A stretch of 64,000 nt of DNA from Carex sylvatica (GCA_964058845.1 CAXKVR010000089.1:1-64000); one strand, 5' to 3'. Shown: positions 41,219 to 54,699, counted from the stretch's first letter. Made by a program: numbers and translations. The notes: a model not told the origin generated them from the letters alone.

Positions 41219-42820
41219 GGAATTATAGGGTGCAATGATCGGTATTTACGGTATAAAAAAAAATAAAAATAAAAGAAGAGATGAACTCCCACCTTCCATA
41301 ATCTAGTCAGAAATTCAATATTTTAGTAAATAAAACCGTGACAATCACCATGTATATTGGATAAAAAGAAGATTGGTCGCTTTTCTTAATTTCTAAAATA
41401 CAACAACTTAAAATTTAGATATATATCGAACAGTGTTATTAATTAACTAAATTCAACTGGGCCATGGCAAGTTATTAATTTAAGATTCAAATCAGAATTG
41501 GAATTAATTGGAATTATTTTATTGCATAACTAAACTGGAGAACTTAGTTCCAAAAGAAATTTCATTACCAGAGAGCAATAGGTTGGTCATAAACCTATAT
41601 AAACCTAAAAATCATAGTATTTTGGAGGGTTCTGATAGGAGAGGAGAGAAACAAGCCCAGCAAAGGAAAACATGTGGGACCCATTATAAAAACTGGGCCC
41701 ACAACATTCAGTGGCATGCTGGTGCACGACTTCCGAGGCACATAAATAAATAAATAAAATGTGCTTATGTTAATAATAAGGTTTCATCTTCTCCACCACA
41801 TATATCATGCATATATACACTTTCTTGTAATTGATTGATCAAGTTTTCCTTTTCTGGATATATTCACTGCTGCCTTTAGTCTTGTCCAGTTTTAACTAAG
41901 TTGGCTTCTTTTATTAATTCCTTGAGAAATTAATAATTTCTTTAATTTCTAGACTGGGCCCACCATTATGGTTGGTTTATTATGTACTGAGAACTGAGAA
42001 CTGAAAACTAGGTTAGGTTTTGGAGGTTGGGGTTGAGTACTGATTCCTATAGAAGCAGCATTCACGCATCTCCTTTCTTTTTTCTCTCAAATATTACAAA
42101 CATCCCTTGTGACACGAGTTAATGGGCATCGGATCAAATTCAGTCAGACGTCAGGAAACCGTTAGATCTTGGTCGAGATTAATTCGCACGTCCAGTTTAA
42201 TTTCACTAATGATTTACAATTTTAATTTTACACATGAATCTCAACACAGAGCAAATAGTTCAAAACGTGCATTGGACTGAATTTGGTCCGATGTCCATCA
42301 GATGTATCATGTGATCTGATAGTCAGATTGGACGGTCAAGATCGATCTGCCTACAATGCTTCAACAAATGAACTTCAAGAATATATAGCTTCAAGTATAT
42401 ATAAGTGCGTAAAATTAATTGATATTTATCCGCTTTGAATAACAATCTGAGTTGATACACATAAGTAATAAGATCTCTCAAAACATACATTTCCACTTTG
42501 TAAATTATCCTTTTTATTTATTTTATTTTGAAAAGCTGAAACAAAATATGTACCTTTACCTTAAAATATTTCAACAAAATGGCTTAATTTGTGAGTATTA
42601 AACTTTATTCTTACCCTACTTTTCCATGTCATTATCAAAATTGAAAACTTGAAACTATAAAATAAACAAATGAAAGAGAGATGTTAATAGACTTCACTAT
42701 TTAATTAGGAGTTGGGCCTAACAATGTGAAACCAGGCAAGGCCCAATAATAACATAAAATTCCTTATAGTTCCCAATTGAATAAATTGATATCGGATCCG
42801 TCCGATCAAATCCACCCAAT
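41219..42820. repeat. Left arm of a 1.5-kb inverted duplication
   Basis: Reverse-complement match to 46290-47765. Shared words include GGAGGGTTCTGATAGGAGAG, GGCATGCTGGTGCACGACTT and GGAGTTGGGCCTAA. No clear gene; an 81-codon frame at 41508 has a broken partner in the other arm. Confidence 0.85.
42122..42300. mobile_element. Small TIR element within the left arm
   Basis: ATGGGCATCGGATCAAATTC at the left pairs with GAATTTGGTCCGATGTCCAT at the right. The same element lies in the other arm (about 46684-46862), so it inserted before the duplication. Confidence 0.6.
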
Positions 42821-43190
42821 TATATTTTTTTTTCCATAAATAAACCCTATAAAATTAGTGGCCTCTTCTTGTTCAATGATTTAAACTAGCAAACGAACAA
42901 AAAGGATGATTTTCCACCGGCTTGCATTAATTAATCATTAACCTTCATATAGTACGGTGTATATTTTGATATTGTATTAATTTTGTTTTTATTCTATATA
43001 TATAATTTTGCCTTAATTAATGGTTTTACATTTATCCTTTGTTTGATACTTTGATACTTTTTTATGGGGGGATTCTATGTGTCTCAAAAGTTTTATATAA
43101 TATTACGTATTTCTTTTTTCAAAATCAGTAGTTACATAATGCATGGGTAAAAAATTTAGTGCATGGGAAGTTATTTGCATCACAATTTAC

Positions 43191-43537
43191 AAGGGTGGAT
43201 GCAAAATTTTTGTCAGAGCGAGAAAAAATAGCGAATCGAATTTAAACCCATTAACTAATTGAATACTAGATAAAAAAAATTATTTAACTTATAATTTTCA
43301 ATACTCTGACTTATAATTTCTGATTCTCTAGCTTTTAATTTTAATTATCAATCATAATTCAAGAACTTTATTTTAATTGTAATCCTAAACTAAATTCGAA
43401 TTACAAATTAGAATTTTAGAGGGGAGCAAAAAAAAAATTCAGGAGAGGAAAAAGTTGACCGTGACTGATAGATTTTCATTTAAATTCAAACTCCAGGGAA
43501 GCAGTTGCCTCCCTGGTCCTATGTGGATCCGCCCCTG
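43191..43537. mobile_element. Degraded relative of the 33.4 kb TIR element
   Basis: AAGGGTGGATGCAAAATTTT at the left and TGGATCCGCCCCTG at the right, with the same internal phrases as 33437-33813 (ATTAACTAATTGAATAC-like, ATTATCAATCATAATT). Confidence 0.55.
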
Positions 43538-43559
43538 TTTGCATGGGCCGACTTTTTTT

Positions 43560-44230
43560 TTTTACCCATGCAAATAAGGGTCATTTGCAGATGCCTTGGA
43601 ACTGCTTTTAGAAGAGATGCATGAGCTCATAAACCATAAAGTAGTTAAAATTAGGATCAGATAATCTAATTAAATTAGGAGACAGCTGAGAGGAAATTAC
43701 ATGGTGGCATGGTCATAAATCAAAGTTGGTTGTACTAAAGAGCTGAGTCTCATAAAAAAAATCATATTGATTTATACATCCATTAGCATTAGCTTTGCAT
43801 GATAACAAATTAAGCTACCTCTTGATTTTGACCTCTCTAACTACCTTAACATTGCCATGGCAGCAGCCTACTTCATATATTTTATTATATTTAGTGTGTC
43901 AATATTCTCTGCATGTTTTTTTTCCTTGTTAAAATAATAAAACCCATAGAATTTGTGGTGGAAGTTACCATTTCTGTCTTTGGTCAAACCTTCAAAAATA
44001 ATATGGAAAAGATTGGTTTACAAGCATTTGGTAAGTTAATTCTTAAGCAAGGTATTATATTGGTAATTTAGTCTGGCCCACAACACAAGAAATAAATTTA
44101 ACCTTGAAATCTTGAGCATGATAAAATGATATATATATATAGTAAAGTAGTGTACTGTATATTTATATCAATTATAATTATTTGCTTTTTATACACCTTA
44201 ATAATTAAATAATTATTATTTTTGTTTTAA
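43560..44230. repeat. Dispersed copy of the unit at 54.7-56.8 kb
   Basis: Shares ATAAATCAAAGTTGGT, AACTACCTTAACA, CTTTGGTCA and GGTTTACAAGCATTTGGTAA with both units of the tandem at 54700-56760. No coding frame. Confidence 0.8.
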
Positions 44231-44239
44231 AGCATACAT

Positions 44240-45251
44240 ATAAGAGTAGAACTAGCTAGGGTGTTCTTAACCTCACCAAGTATTTTGGCGAGCTTAGCTC
44301 CAAAATTTATCTAAAGACTTCAAATAACGAATTCAAACTACTGAAACTGATCTATTTTATGTGATGTGTTTACATATCAAAGTAATATTTTTTTTTAAAT
44401 TATGTTAGTAAAAAACATTCGGTCAAAAAAGAAGATTTATGAGTTTTTTTAATCTCCATTCTTATATTATACACGTAGATGTCCTGATCCGTCAACAGCT
44501 ATGACTAAAAGATGAAATTTTGAATTTAATATCAACCCTCTAATTAAATAATATGTCTTCTTTTGATTAAATACAATTTTTTATGTGTAAAAGTTTAAAT
44601 TTAGTAAGAAACATACTCGCTGCACATACTGCCACAGATTATGTTACAATTAAAATTAAATAGAAGACAAAATTAGAGAGAAAATCAATTTATTAATTTT
44701 CTTATTTCTCTACTCCAACCATCTCCCATTCCTTATTTTCTTATTTAAGAATCATAATGGATAATCAATTTATTTTTAAGAATATCAAACACTGACATCT
44801 TTTAAAAATATTTTATCAGCATTTGATATCTTCAAATTTAATATATTACTCAATTTAAGCTATAGTGAATCATTTTTATAATTTTACTTCTTCAAAATTT
44901 TGGTAAAATAAAATATTCTTTTATATTAGTATGTTCATGTTCGTTCTTAGTTTCAGTTGTTAATTATATGGAGAAAATATATTAAGGAGGAATTGTAATA
45001 ACATTAACTATAATTAGTGCCACAAAATGAAGCAACTAATCTCTTAATACAAATTCACTTTCACTAAATATTTTTTGTCTTTTTAACTTTTGCCTATGGG
45101 ATGTATTTATTTCTACAAGCCATTTATCTTTTTTTTTTTTTATCAAATCTCTTTACTCGCATCAAAGTTTGAAATTCAAATTGTTAATCAAACTCTTGAT
45201 CTTCTTTATTTTATAATACATTTCCATTGCAACGCACGGGTACGATACTAG
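44240..45251. mobile_element. Insertion with a Helitron-like 3' end
   Basis: Compared with the paralogous stretch near 56.9-57.05 kb, about 1 kb is extra here. Its right edge reads TTGCAACGCACGGGTACGAT then ACTAG/T (45228-45252), resembling 3' ends of plant Helitrons (CTAG before a host T). I could not fix the 5' TC end, so the left limit is approximate. Confidence 0.45.
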
Positions 45252-45394
45252 TAACTAATTAATAGCTTGCAATTGGTTAGTTAAATTGATAACATATTAT
45301 AATATTTTTAAAATTAAACAAGTATAAATATGAATGGTTCACATACTAGGAGACTACTATATATAATACGTACATCTCATATATATCACATTCG

Positions 45395-45905
45395 ATAAAA
45401 AAGTCTATCCGAACCATTAAACATGATCATCATATTGAACTTTGCTTGGAGACCAAATGTTTCATTTTTTGGAAATTTTTACTTTTTCTTAGAATTTTTT
45501 AAAATTAATATTTCAGAAATATTATGGACCATAGAAAAATAGTGATATTCAAAAATTCTAAAAAATAGCAAACAATTTCTAAAAAATGTAAAATTTGGTC
45601 TCCTAACACAATTTAATATGGAGATTAAGTTGAATGGTTGGATCGATTGTTTGAACTTTGAAATCACAAAATATGAGCATGAAGTAGAATACGTCATTTA
45701 CTTCATGAAGCACAATAGCCCAACTAATGAAGTCAAGCAATTGTTTTACTTCACACTCATATTTTAGAATTTTAGAATTTTTTTACTATTTTTTTAGAAT
45801 TTTTTAAAATCACTGTTTTTCATAAAATTGTGGACCATCAAAAATTAGTGATTTTAACAAATTTCAATAAAATAGTTAAAAAAATTCAATAATTGTAACA
45901 TTTCT
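45395..45905. mobile_element. Two adjacent foldback MITE cores
   Basis: 45395-45690 and about 45755-45915 carry the same core as the MITE at 47970 (GGAGACCAAATGTTTCATTT, TGGACCAT, AAATTTGGTCTCC). The palindromic arms are degraded, and their true ends are unclear. Confidence 0.55.
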
Positions 45906-46289
45906 TCTCCAAGCACAAGACCGGTATTTTTCTTAAACAAGGTACAAATTTTTTATACTTTTAATAAAAGGTAAAATGAAAATTTTATAAATGTAAAATA
46001 AATTTTAATATGAAAGGCAATAAAACGGATAAATTTGTGATTTTTGGAAGTAATTTAAAGGGTGAATACTTAATTTCAAAGTTTAAAGGGGATACATAAT
46101 TTTGAAAATTTTGAGGGGTATATGTGAAATTCCTCCTAAATTTAAATGGATCCGTAAATATAAACTATCCATATGAATTTTAATATAAATTGAACAATTT
46201 AGATCCGACTTTCAATAAGACGTTGTCCAATATCTTTTGGGAAAATAAAAACACTCAAAAAGAAATATAATATTAAGTTGGGTTAACAA

Positions 46290-47765
46290 GATTCAGTTGG
46301 ATTTGCTCGGACTGAATCCGAATTCAAATTATTCAATTCAGAAGTATAATGATTTTTTTATTATTATTGGGCCTTGCCTCTTTCACATTATTAGGCCCAA
46401 CTCCTAATTAAATAGTAAATTATATTAACTTCTCTCTTTCACTTTTTTTCTTCTATAATTTGAAGTTCTCAATTTTCATAATGACATAGAATGATAGAAA
46501 GGAGTAAGAATAAAGTTTAAGGAATTCACAAAGACATTTTGTTTAAGCTTTTTATTAAAAAAAAAGGATAAATTGCAAAGAGGAAATGTATGTCTTGCGA
46601 ACGCTTATTATATAATTAATTATGTTAATCACACGATCGTCCTTGATTGCTTAAAATGTCACAGTAAGGAACAGGATGTATATATCCGACAGACATCAGA
46701 TCAAATTCAGTCTAATGCACAGTATGTACCATTTGTTCTGCAATGAGATTCGTGTATAAAATCAAAATTGCAAACCGTGAATCCAAACCTAACACGCAAA
46801 TTAATCTCGATGCAGATCCAACGGTCCATATCTGACATCGGACTGAATTTAATCTGATACCCATTAAACCCCTGTCGCTCGTGTCACAGTGATATCATGT
46901 TTGTACTATTTGAGAGGACAAAGAGATGAGTGAATTAATGCAACTTCTATAGGAATCAGTAAACCCCAAGCTCCAAAAACCTCACCTAGTTTTCAGTTCT
47001 CAGTCCATAATAAACCAACCATAATGGTGGGCCCAGTCTAGAAAATTAATTTTTAATTTCTCAATGAATTAATAAAAGAAGCCCAACTTGGCTAAAGCCA
47101 GGCAAGAATAAAGGCAGCAGTGAATATATCCAGAAAAGGAAAACTTGATCAATCAATTACCAGAGAGATGATATATGCATGATATATGTGGTGGAGAAGA
47201 TGAAACCTTATTAACATAAACATTTTTTTTTATGTGCCTCGGAAGTCGTGCACCAGCATGCCACTGAATGTTGTGGGTCCAGTTTCCATATTGGGTCCCA
47301 CATGCTTTCCTTTGTTGGGCTTGTGTCTCTCCTCTCCTATCAGAACCCTCCAAATACCATTATTTTAGGTTTTAGGTTTATGACTAACCTATTGCTCTGG
47401 CATATTATCCCTGGTATCTTCTGTAATGAATTTTTTTTTTTTTGGAACTAAGCTCTCCAGTTTATTTATGCAATAAAATATTTCCAATTCCAATTTTTTT
47501 TTTGAATCTTAAATTAATAACATGCCATATGTACTTAATTAAATAGTTTGGTCAATCTAGTATAACATTGTTTAATAAAAAAAAAAAGTTTGTTCTATAT
47601 TTAAAACAAAACTAGTGATCTGTTTTTTCTGCTTTTTATCCAATATATTGTGATTGTCCCGGCTTTATTTACTGAAATATTGAATTTGTGACTACATTAA
47701 TATGCAAGGTAAGAGTTCATCTTTTTTTACCATACCGATCGATCATTGCATCGTGTAATAATTCC
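46290..47765. repeat. Right arm of the 1.5-kb inverted duplication
   Basis: Reverse-complement partner of 41219-42820. The spacer between the arms is about 3.5 kb and holds TE-derived sequence only. Small indels separate the arms, so they are not recently homogenised. Confidence 0.85.
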
Positions 47766-47969
47766 AAGTTATATTTGTTTCCTACTATTTACAAAAGATC
47801 CAGCCATGTTTAATTTAGGAAGACGGACAAAAATATATTTACATGTATATATTCAAGCGCACCAAACATCTAAGCGCCACCTGGCCACCAAAACTCTAAT
47901 TATTTTTACACCTCTTTGCAAATGTGAAACATGTTGCCATTATGTGTTTAATATATTTTTATTGAGTAC

Positions 47970-48357
47970 GGTTCAAATGCACTCAAATGTACTCTATCTT
48001 TCAAATCATTTTTTTCCATTTTCAAAGTCCGAATAGTCAATCTGAACCGTTAGATGTGGTCTATATATTAAGATGTGCTTGGAGATCAAATTTTACATTT
48101 TTTGAAATTTCTTTACTATTTTTTTAGATTTATTGAAAACACTGTTTTTAGCAAATTTGGACCATAAAAAAACAGTGATTTTCAATAAATCTAAAAAAAT
48201 AGTAAGCAAATTCTAAAAAAATGTAAAATTTGGTCTCCAAGCACATCTTAATATATAGATCGCATCTAATGGTTCAGATTAACTGTTTTGACTTTGAAAA
48301 CGGAGATAAAAAATAGAGTGCATTTAGGTGCACAAAAATTTGGGTGCATTTGAACCC
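47970..48357. mobile_element. Foldback MITE with GGTTCAAATGCA ends
   Basis: GGTTCAAATGCA at the left and TGCATTTGAACC at the right. The arms pair over most of the 388 bp (CAATCTGAACCGTTAGATG with CATCTAATGGTTCAGATTA). It lies 250 bp beyond the 3' end of the leftward TPX2 gene. Confidence 0.8.
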
Positions 48358-48606
48358 TCCTCATTTTTATTTATGGTTAACCATTCCAACATCTCAAAAA
48401 GTGTTACAGATTAAAGATGAGTGCCTATAGCAATTCTCTATGTAACATACAACCAAACTTATAAAAGCCCGGACATATATATATATATATACCATAAAAC
48501 CCATCAAAAGTAAAAAATAAAGGAAAGAAACAAATTAAAAAAAGAACTACAAAATATGCGATTTGTAAGAAAATGTGTAAAATCTCTTGACTAAGTTGCA
48601 ATCACA

Positions 48607-51600
48607 CTATTTGATTGCCATTGTATTGAAGCAGAAATGACGATGAAATTCTCCCCCAATGCAACATTTTTCCTTGAGAAAACTTGGCTCCTTTGGAGCT
48701 GTCAGAGGCCTTGTAGATCTGCAATTAATATTATATAAAGGTAGGGTAAAGCCAGAAAATAAGATGAGGTGGGCAAAATTTTCAGATAAGGCATATTTGT
48801 ATAATAATTTTAAGCGCAAACATTTTTTATAATTTTTTTTGAAAAAAAATTGACAAAAGAATCATATTGTGAAACTTTTTTTTGCCTAATCTGAAAAAAT
48901 AAAAAATAAAGGAAATAAGGACAAATTGATCAATTAGTTAATTTGGGGCTGGATTAAGTTGAATAATGAAATATTACCTCTGAGGGTAAAATGGTCTGTC
49001 AAAAATAGGCATGAGTTGGGCCTTTGGGACCATCTCCTTTCTCATAACTTTTATCTCTTCTTCTTCTATAACCTATAATATAATATGTCATGCATATATG
49101 CAACCAATTTTTATTAAGATCGATATATATATAGTATTGAAATTCTTTTATTAATATTTTTTTGGTGATTATATATATCAACTTCAAACTGCAGGTGTTG
49201 CAAGGGTCAGATAATCCTGCAAATTAAGATGAAAGTTTATGTTTGTATACTTCTTGTTATTTTCAGTGACATGCAACATGACTGGGTTGAGCCTGCTTTT
49301 GCCACAGCAAATCTAGACTCTCTATTGGAGTTTCCCTGTTTTCTTTTCTCTATGTTACTTAGAACAAATATGAACCGATCACCTATGATAAAGACATAAA
49401 TCAAACATACCTGAAGATTTGAATAGAAAGTTCATATAAATATTTGATTAATTAATAAGGCTTTTAGTATATATATATACAAGTGCTTTGATGAGTACCT
49501 TCGTGATCTTCTCCTCAAATCTCTTAATTATTCCCAAGGAGTTTATTTTGCTTGCCATCTAAATATTAAACCATATACACATTGTGCAGTTAAAAAAATT
49601 GGATTTAAATAGAACATCAATTTTATTAGTTAAATTAATATTTCTTTGCAACAATAGATATATACTTTTCTCACCATGTAATTGAAACTGGCGCGTCGTA
49701 GAGCTCTTTCTTCACTGTGAAGCCTAAATATCTTCTCTGTCTTTATCATTTTCTCCTTAGGTATTGGCTTTGGTGAATACTAGAATTAATGTCATTAAAT
49801 TAAGTTAAAAAAGAGAAAAATAAATATTATGCCTTAATTGAACATAAAATAGAAGAAATAGTTCCAGATTATTAAACGAACCTTGTATTTTTCATCTTTT
49901 GATGGTGATCCTAGCGCCACATGTGCATATTTTCTAGGCTCTTTCTCAGGTGATCCTTGTATCATTTTTGTGAATGTTTGTTTTTTTGGCGAATACTAGA
50001 ATTAATGTCATTTGAAAGTTGAGTTAAAATGGACAAAAATAAATATATTATGTCTTAAAGGAAGATAAAATAGAAGAAATAGTTTCAATTGTTAGATGAA
50101 CCTTGTATTTTTCATCTTTTGGTGTTGATTCTTGTGCCACATACACATGTTCTCTAGGCTCTTTTTCAGGCGATCCTTGTACTCTTTTTGTGAATGTTTG
50201 CTTTTTTTGTGAATACTTGAATTGATGTCATTTGAAAATTAAGTTAAAATGGATAAAAAGAAATAAAGTATGTCTTAAATGAACATAAAATAGAAGAAAT
50301 AGTTCCAGATTATTAGATAAACCTTGTATTTTTCATCTTTTAATAGTGATCCTAGCGCCGCATACGCATGTTGTGTAGACTCTTTCTCAGATGGTCCTTG
50401 TGCCCTTTTTGTTAATGTTTGCTCTCTTTGTGAATACTATAATTAATGTCATTTGAAATTTAAATTAAAACAGACAAAAGAAATATTATGCCTTAAATGA
50501 ACATAAAATATTATTAAATAAACCTTGTATTTTTCATATTTTGGCGGTGATCCTTGCGCCGCATTCACATGTTCTCTAGGCTCTTTTGGTAGTGATAATT
50601 GTACTCTTTTTGTGAATGTTTGCTCTTTTCTTATAATTCCATGTTTCTGCCAACCAAACCAATTCCGAAATTAGTTAAAACTTCATATACGTCATTATAA
50701 AAACCATATTTAAAATATATTTGATATATTTATATAGGAAGTAAGCCATTTAATTACTTGCTAGTTCATAAAAAAAAGTAAATACTTGGTATATATCTAG
50801 CTAGTATATATTATCAGAGTTAATTAGTACGGTAGACATCTTAATTTTCTTTTCTTTTCTTTTTGTTAATATTTTTTTTTTTTAAATAACAATCAGTTAG
50901 TATTATATCCATATCTTGTTCATGAACACCTTTTAAGTAAATAGTAATGATTTTATCTTAAGGCATGCAATCATTATATACCTTATCCGGGTAGATAGGG
51001 ACATGCATTTAAAGTTACCATAAAGTTGTTATCATTAGCTTAAACATTCCAATTATTGGCAACTTAGAAAACATATACAGTATCATGGAACTAACTTAAC
51101 AGGGAAGTTAAAGCTAGCAATTAAGTATATTTAAATATTGATTTATTAATTAATTACTCTATATTACTTGATTGGTATTGATCACTCTAAAGGGCAAAGA
51201 TTGAGTGTTCCTCAACGAGCGCTTCGTAACCAGGTTCTGACCTTGCTTGCTTGGGCTCTGCAATAATATATCAAAAATTAAATCAATATATATAACTACA
51301 TTATGTTATTAGGATAAGTAACTACATATAATTAATGGTCTAAATGAAATGATACTTGTATCTTCTTGGAAATGCATATGTTAACTAAGTAATATATTTT
51401 CCTTACCATATTATTTATTATTAAGAGTGTATATATACTCTGCATTATAAAAAAGGCTTCTACTATGTGCATCATCACTTTACCTAGTTATTGTTATATA
51501 AATTAGTCAAACTCATTTCTAAGAAATGCAAAAAGAAAGTACATATGCATATCATGTGCTACATATTTATATTACTATATATGCAACTCACTAGACTAGT

Positions 51601-51796
51601 CCATGCAATAGCTAGATATATAGTACTATCAAAGTACATTTAGTCTATTGCAATTTCAAAGTTTGTTTTATTCAGCACAAAAGATTTCAAATGGCTTTTT
51701 AAAGCAAGTAAAGAAGCATGTGCAACATAAAGTTGCATGATATTAATTAATTCTAACCTTTGGTGAGTGTAGCAACTTGGTTGTTTCCTCCACCAT
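48607..51796 (-). CDS. TPX2-domain protein with a 4-exon repeat array
   Basis: Putative microtubule-associated protein with a plant TPX2 C-terminal domain (WVD2-like/TPX2 family). Exons (minus): 51758-51796, 51168-51257, 50524-50646, 50323-50436, 50102-50215, 49882-49995, 49675-49779, 49499-49558, 48978-49072, 48607-48718; in phase, 321 aa. Residues 44-198 are four tandem repeats, each one exon: a 41-residue first unit and three of 38, pattern YSQKEQTFTKR-QGSPEKEP then a KDEKYK ending. The basic, Pro/Ser-rich repeats are phase 0-0 at both ends, so units can be gained, lost or skipped without breaking the frame. The TPX2 part has EKIFRLHSEERALRRASF, an EEEEIKVMRKE helix and VPKAQLMPIFDRPFYP, then an RSTRPLTAPKEPSF tail. 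The third repeat exon uses AAG as acceptor where its sisters use TAG. A paralogue lies inverted at 60792. Confidence 0.85.
49882..50646 (-). repeat. Array of four homologous exons (leftward TPX2 gene)
   Basis: Exon-plus-intron units of about 200-220 bp: 123-, 114-, 114- and 114-bp exons. The introns are similar too (TTAATGTCATTTGAAA, GAACATAAAATAGAAGAAAT in each), so whole exon-intron units were duplicated. Confidence 0.9.
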
Positions 51797-51851
51797 TTTG
51801 ATTAATTTCTCAAGTTGAGATAAATGAATGCCTCTCTCTTATTACAACCCC

Positions 51852-51861
51852 AATTTATAGC
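51852..51861 (-). promoter_or_regulatory. TATA box of the leftward TPX2 gene
   Basis: GCTATAAATT on the minus strand, 56 bp or more upstream of the ATG at 51796. It sits in a block (AGTAGGCAGCTATAAATTGG) conserved in the inverted partner gene. Confidence 0.7.
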
Positions 51862-52114
51862 TGCCTACTCCAAGTAGACTACACTAGTGTGGCTTTCATG
51901 TCTTATTGCTCTTTCACCAGCCATTACAAGAGTGCAATCCTTTTAGCTAGACCTAGTTTACCACTTCATTACATAGCCAATATATATTGGTCCATATTAA
52001 TTTACAAGTGCTTAATTAGCATTTTTCACATAATTTCATACATAAAACTTTTAGTTTAATTAAGTCTGACCTCCTAATTTGACTAATTAGTTACTCTCAT
52101 TATACTCTAATCAA

Positions 52115-54135
52115 GCATTAATGAAATTAATTATTTCAAACTGTTTTCATTACCCCCAATATAATTAGGCTAGTCAAGTGGTGCATGAAACGAGCCTACC
52201 TAGCTAACTAATAAGAACTGTCATGGCTCTAATCCATTTGAAGCAACCTAATATTTTTTGTCTCGGCTCTGTGTAATTTAGTGTTCAAGTAGTGTTACCA
52301 AACATCAATTGTTACACACTAACAAACTCAAAAAACATTATGGGTTCAGAAAAAGATGTTTGTGCATGCATGGCTTCAAATTTCATGTATTGTACCCTGG
52401 TTTTGAGGGATACCTAGCAACAGGAGCTATCACTCGATAACGCGGTCACTTATCATAGTTGGTTATGGTAGGAAATAAGTCTTTGTATTATATCATGTCA
52501 CATAATATGAACATATATAATTAATTCATTGCATGATCAAATTAATCTACCTCCTTGAATTGACTACTCTAACAAACATAACACTAGCATGCTGACAGAA
52601 ATATTACACTGTTGATAATGGGATTTTGGTTCTTTTTGTTTCTTTTATATCTACTTAGATAACTTTCCATATGCATGACTTACTTAAGAAATTAGAATAC
52701 AAACATAGAAATTAGAATTGTTGTAATTAAATGAAAAAAAAATAAGTACTCCACTTTTGCCATATTCTCTTTTGTGTTAGGACAACTAATTGTTAATAAT
52801 CCTTACAATAACATAGAAATGGTAAGTTAGTGCCTGTAATGCTTGAAAATCAGGTAATATTAATTACACTTCAGTGCTCATAGGCCAAACTTCTATGAAA
52901 GAGGATAAAATTTCTAACAGTATGTATAAATTCTCTTCGAATTGCTAAATGCTTGAAATTTGCAAACAAAAACTAACTTTTGATATCCTTGAGGTTGTCT
53001 AATTAATTACTCCGAATAAGTAAAAATGCTTATAATAATTCCATCAAGGGGTTAGCTAATAAAATTTTGGTTTTTACACTTATGTCATATAGCCAAGTGG
53101 TGTTATATAGGCTGAAATGACATTGATATCATACTTGTTAGACTCAAGATAAATACAATAATTAAGCATAAACAAAGTTAATTAATTAGTTCAAACTGTA
53201 TTCATTACCCCAATGTAAGCTATATGGCCAAGTCGTACATGAAACAAACCTAGCTACCTAAATAATATATAAGAATTGTATGTCATGTTTCCTTCATATG
53301 CTCTAATACATTTGAAGCAACCTAAGTACATTTTTGTCTCGACGCTGTGTGTTTAGTGTTCAAGTATGTACTAGCTGTTACCAAACATCAATTGTTACAC
53401 ACTAACAAACTCATCAAAAGGCAATCTGGATTCAGACAGATTTCCTGTGCATGCATGGCTCTTAAAATTGCATGTTTTGCACCCTGGTTTAGAGGGATAC
53501 CTCATAACGGGAGCGATTGATGCAGCAGTCACTTTTCATAGTTGGTTATGGTGTGAAATAAGTCTTTGTATTATATCATGTCACAAAATATGAACATATA
53601 TAATTAATTCATTGCATGACCAAATTAAGCTACCCCCTTGATATTGACCACTCCAACAAACATAACACTGGCACTCTAACAGAATTATTGCACTGTTGAT
53701 TATGGGATTTTGGTCCTTTTTGTTTCTTTTACATCTACTTAGAGAACTTAATTTGCATATGCATGAGTTAACTAATAAATTAGAATGCAAACATAGGAAT
53801 TAGAATTGTTCTAAGTATATGCAAAAATATGTAACACTTTTGCAATCTTGTGTTTAGTATTAGTACAACTAATTGTTAATAATCCTTAATGGAAATCATG
53901 TAATTTTGTAGGTGAATGCTCATAGTCGACCAAACTTCTATGGAAGAGGACAAATTTTCTAACTGTATGTATAAATACTATTCTATTTGTTGTATGCTTG
54001 AATTTGTAAACAAAACTAACTTTTGATATAAATTTGACACAGTTGAGGTTTGTCTTATTACTCATAATAAGATATAATGCTTAAAATAATTCCTTTAAGG
54101 GGTTAGCTATTAAATTTTTTGACTTTGCACTTAAG
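52115..54135. repeat. Tandem duplication of upstream DNA, left arm
   Basis: Units about 52115-53080 and 53170-54135 share CCAAACATCAATTGTTACAC, GGATACCT, CATAGTTGGTTATGGT and AAGGGGTTAGCTA. The right arm has the same doubling (58395-59310, 59480-60425), so it predates the inversion. No coding frame. Confidence 0.85.
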
Positions 54136-54699
54136 CTACCTTTGAACTACTTGACCACTCCAACTGACTCAACACTACTGCAATGTTAACAGAACTAAAT
54201 GTATATGCATTGGTGACATCATTTATATGGACCTATTATATACTGCATTCAAAAATGAAATGCTAGAACAAAGAAAATTTACTCACATATATATCAGCAT
54301 CCAATAAATATCATATTAATTATCTTAATATGATTTGTTCAATAAAAGAAGAATCTTGATGGCTCGTAATTGGTGTGGAATTGGACATTTTTTTAGGAGT
54401 CGAAGCTCTACAAAATTAATTAGAAGTAAATATCAAGAAAACACACTTCTGTGTATTTATTATTCTATTAGATTATCGTCTATCAAAAATGATTATCACG
54501 CTTAAACTTGTCAGAATGAATATCTTCCATTTAAAAAGTGTTTGAGCCATTACTTCACTAAAAAAAAAAAATTGGTTTTAAAAAAAAAATGTGCTTGAAA
54601 TATAAATATGTGCATTTATATATTGGAGCTATGAAATCAATATAGAGGATTGGATGCTTGCGTTTGAATTTGTGGACCCAACAAATATTTAAAATTTCA

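Larger units (their letters stand above)
48607..54250. repeat. Left arm of the large inverted duplication
   Basis: Matches 58290-64000 in reverse complement: the TPX2 gene, its promoter and about 2.4 kb of upstream DNA. Shared upstream words include CTAGACCTAGTTTACCA, GGTGACATCATTTATATGGA and GGGATTTTGG. The far limit is unknown because the partner arm leaves the window. Confidence 0.9.

Noticed and set aside
41508..41753. Frame of 81 codons with a partner at 47153-47353
   Set aside because: Parts of the two inverted arms look alike in protein, but the frames differ in start and end and no family was recognised; shared DNA is enough to explain the match.
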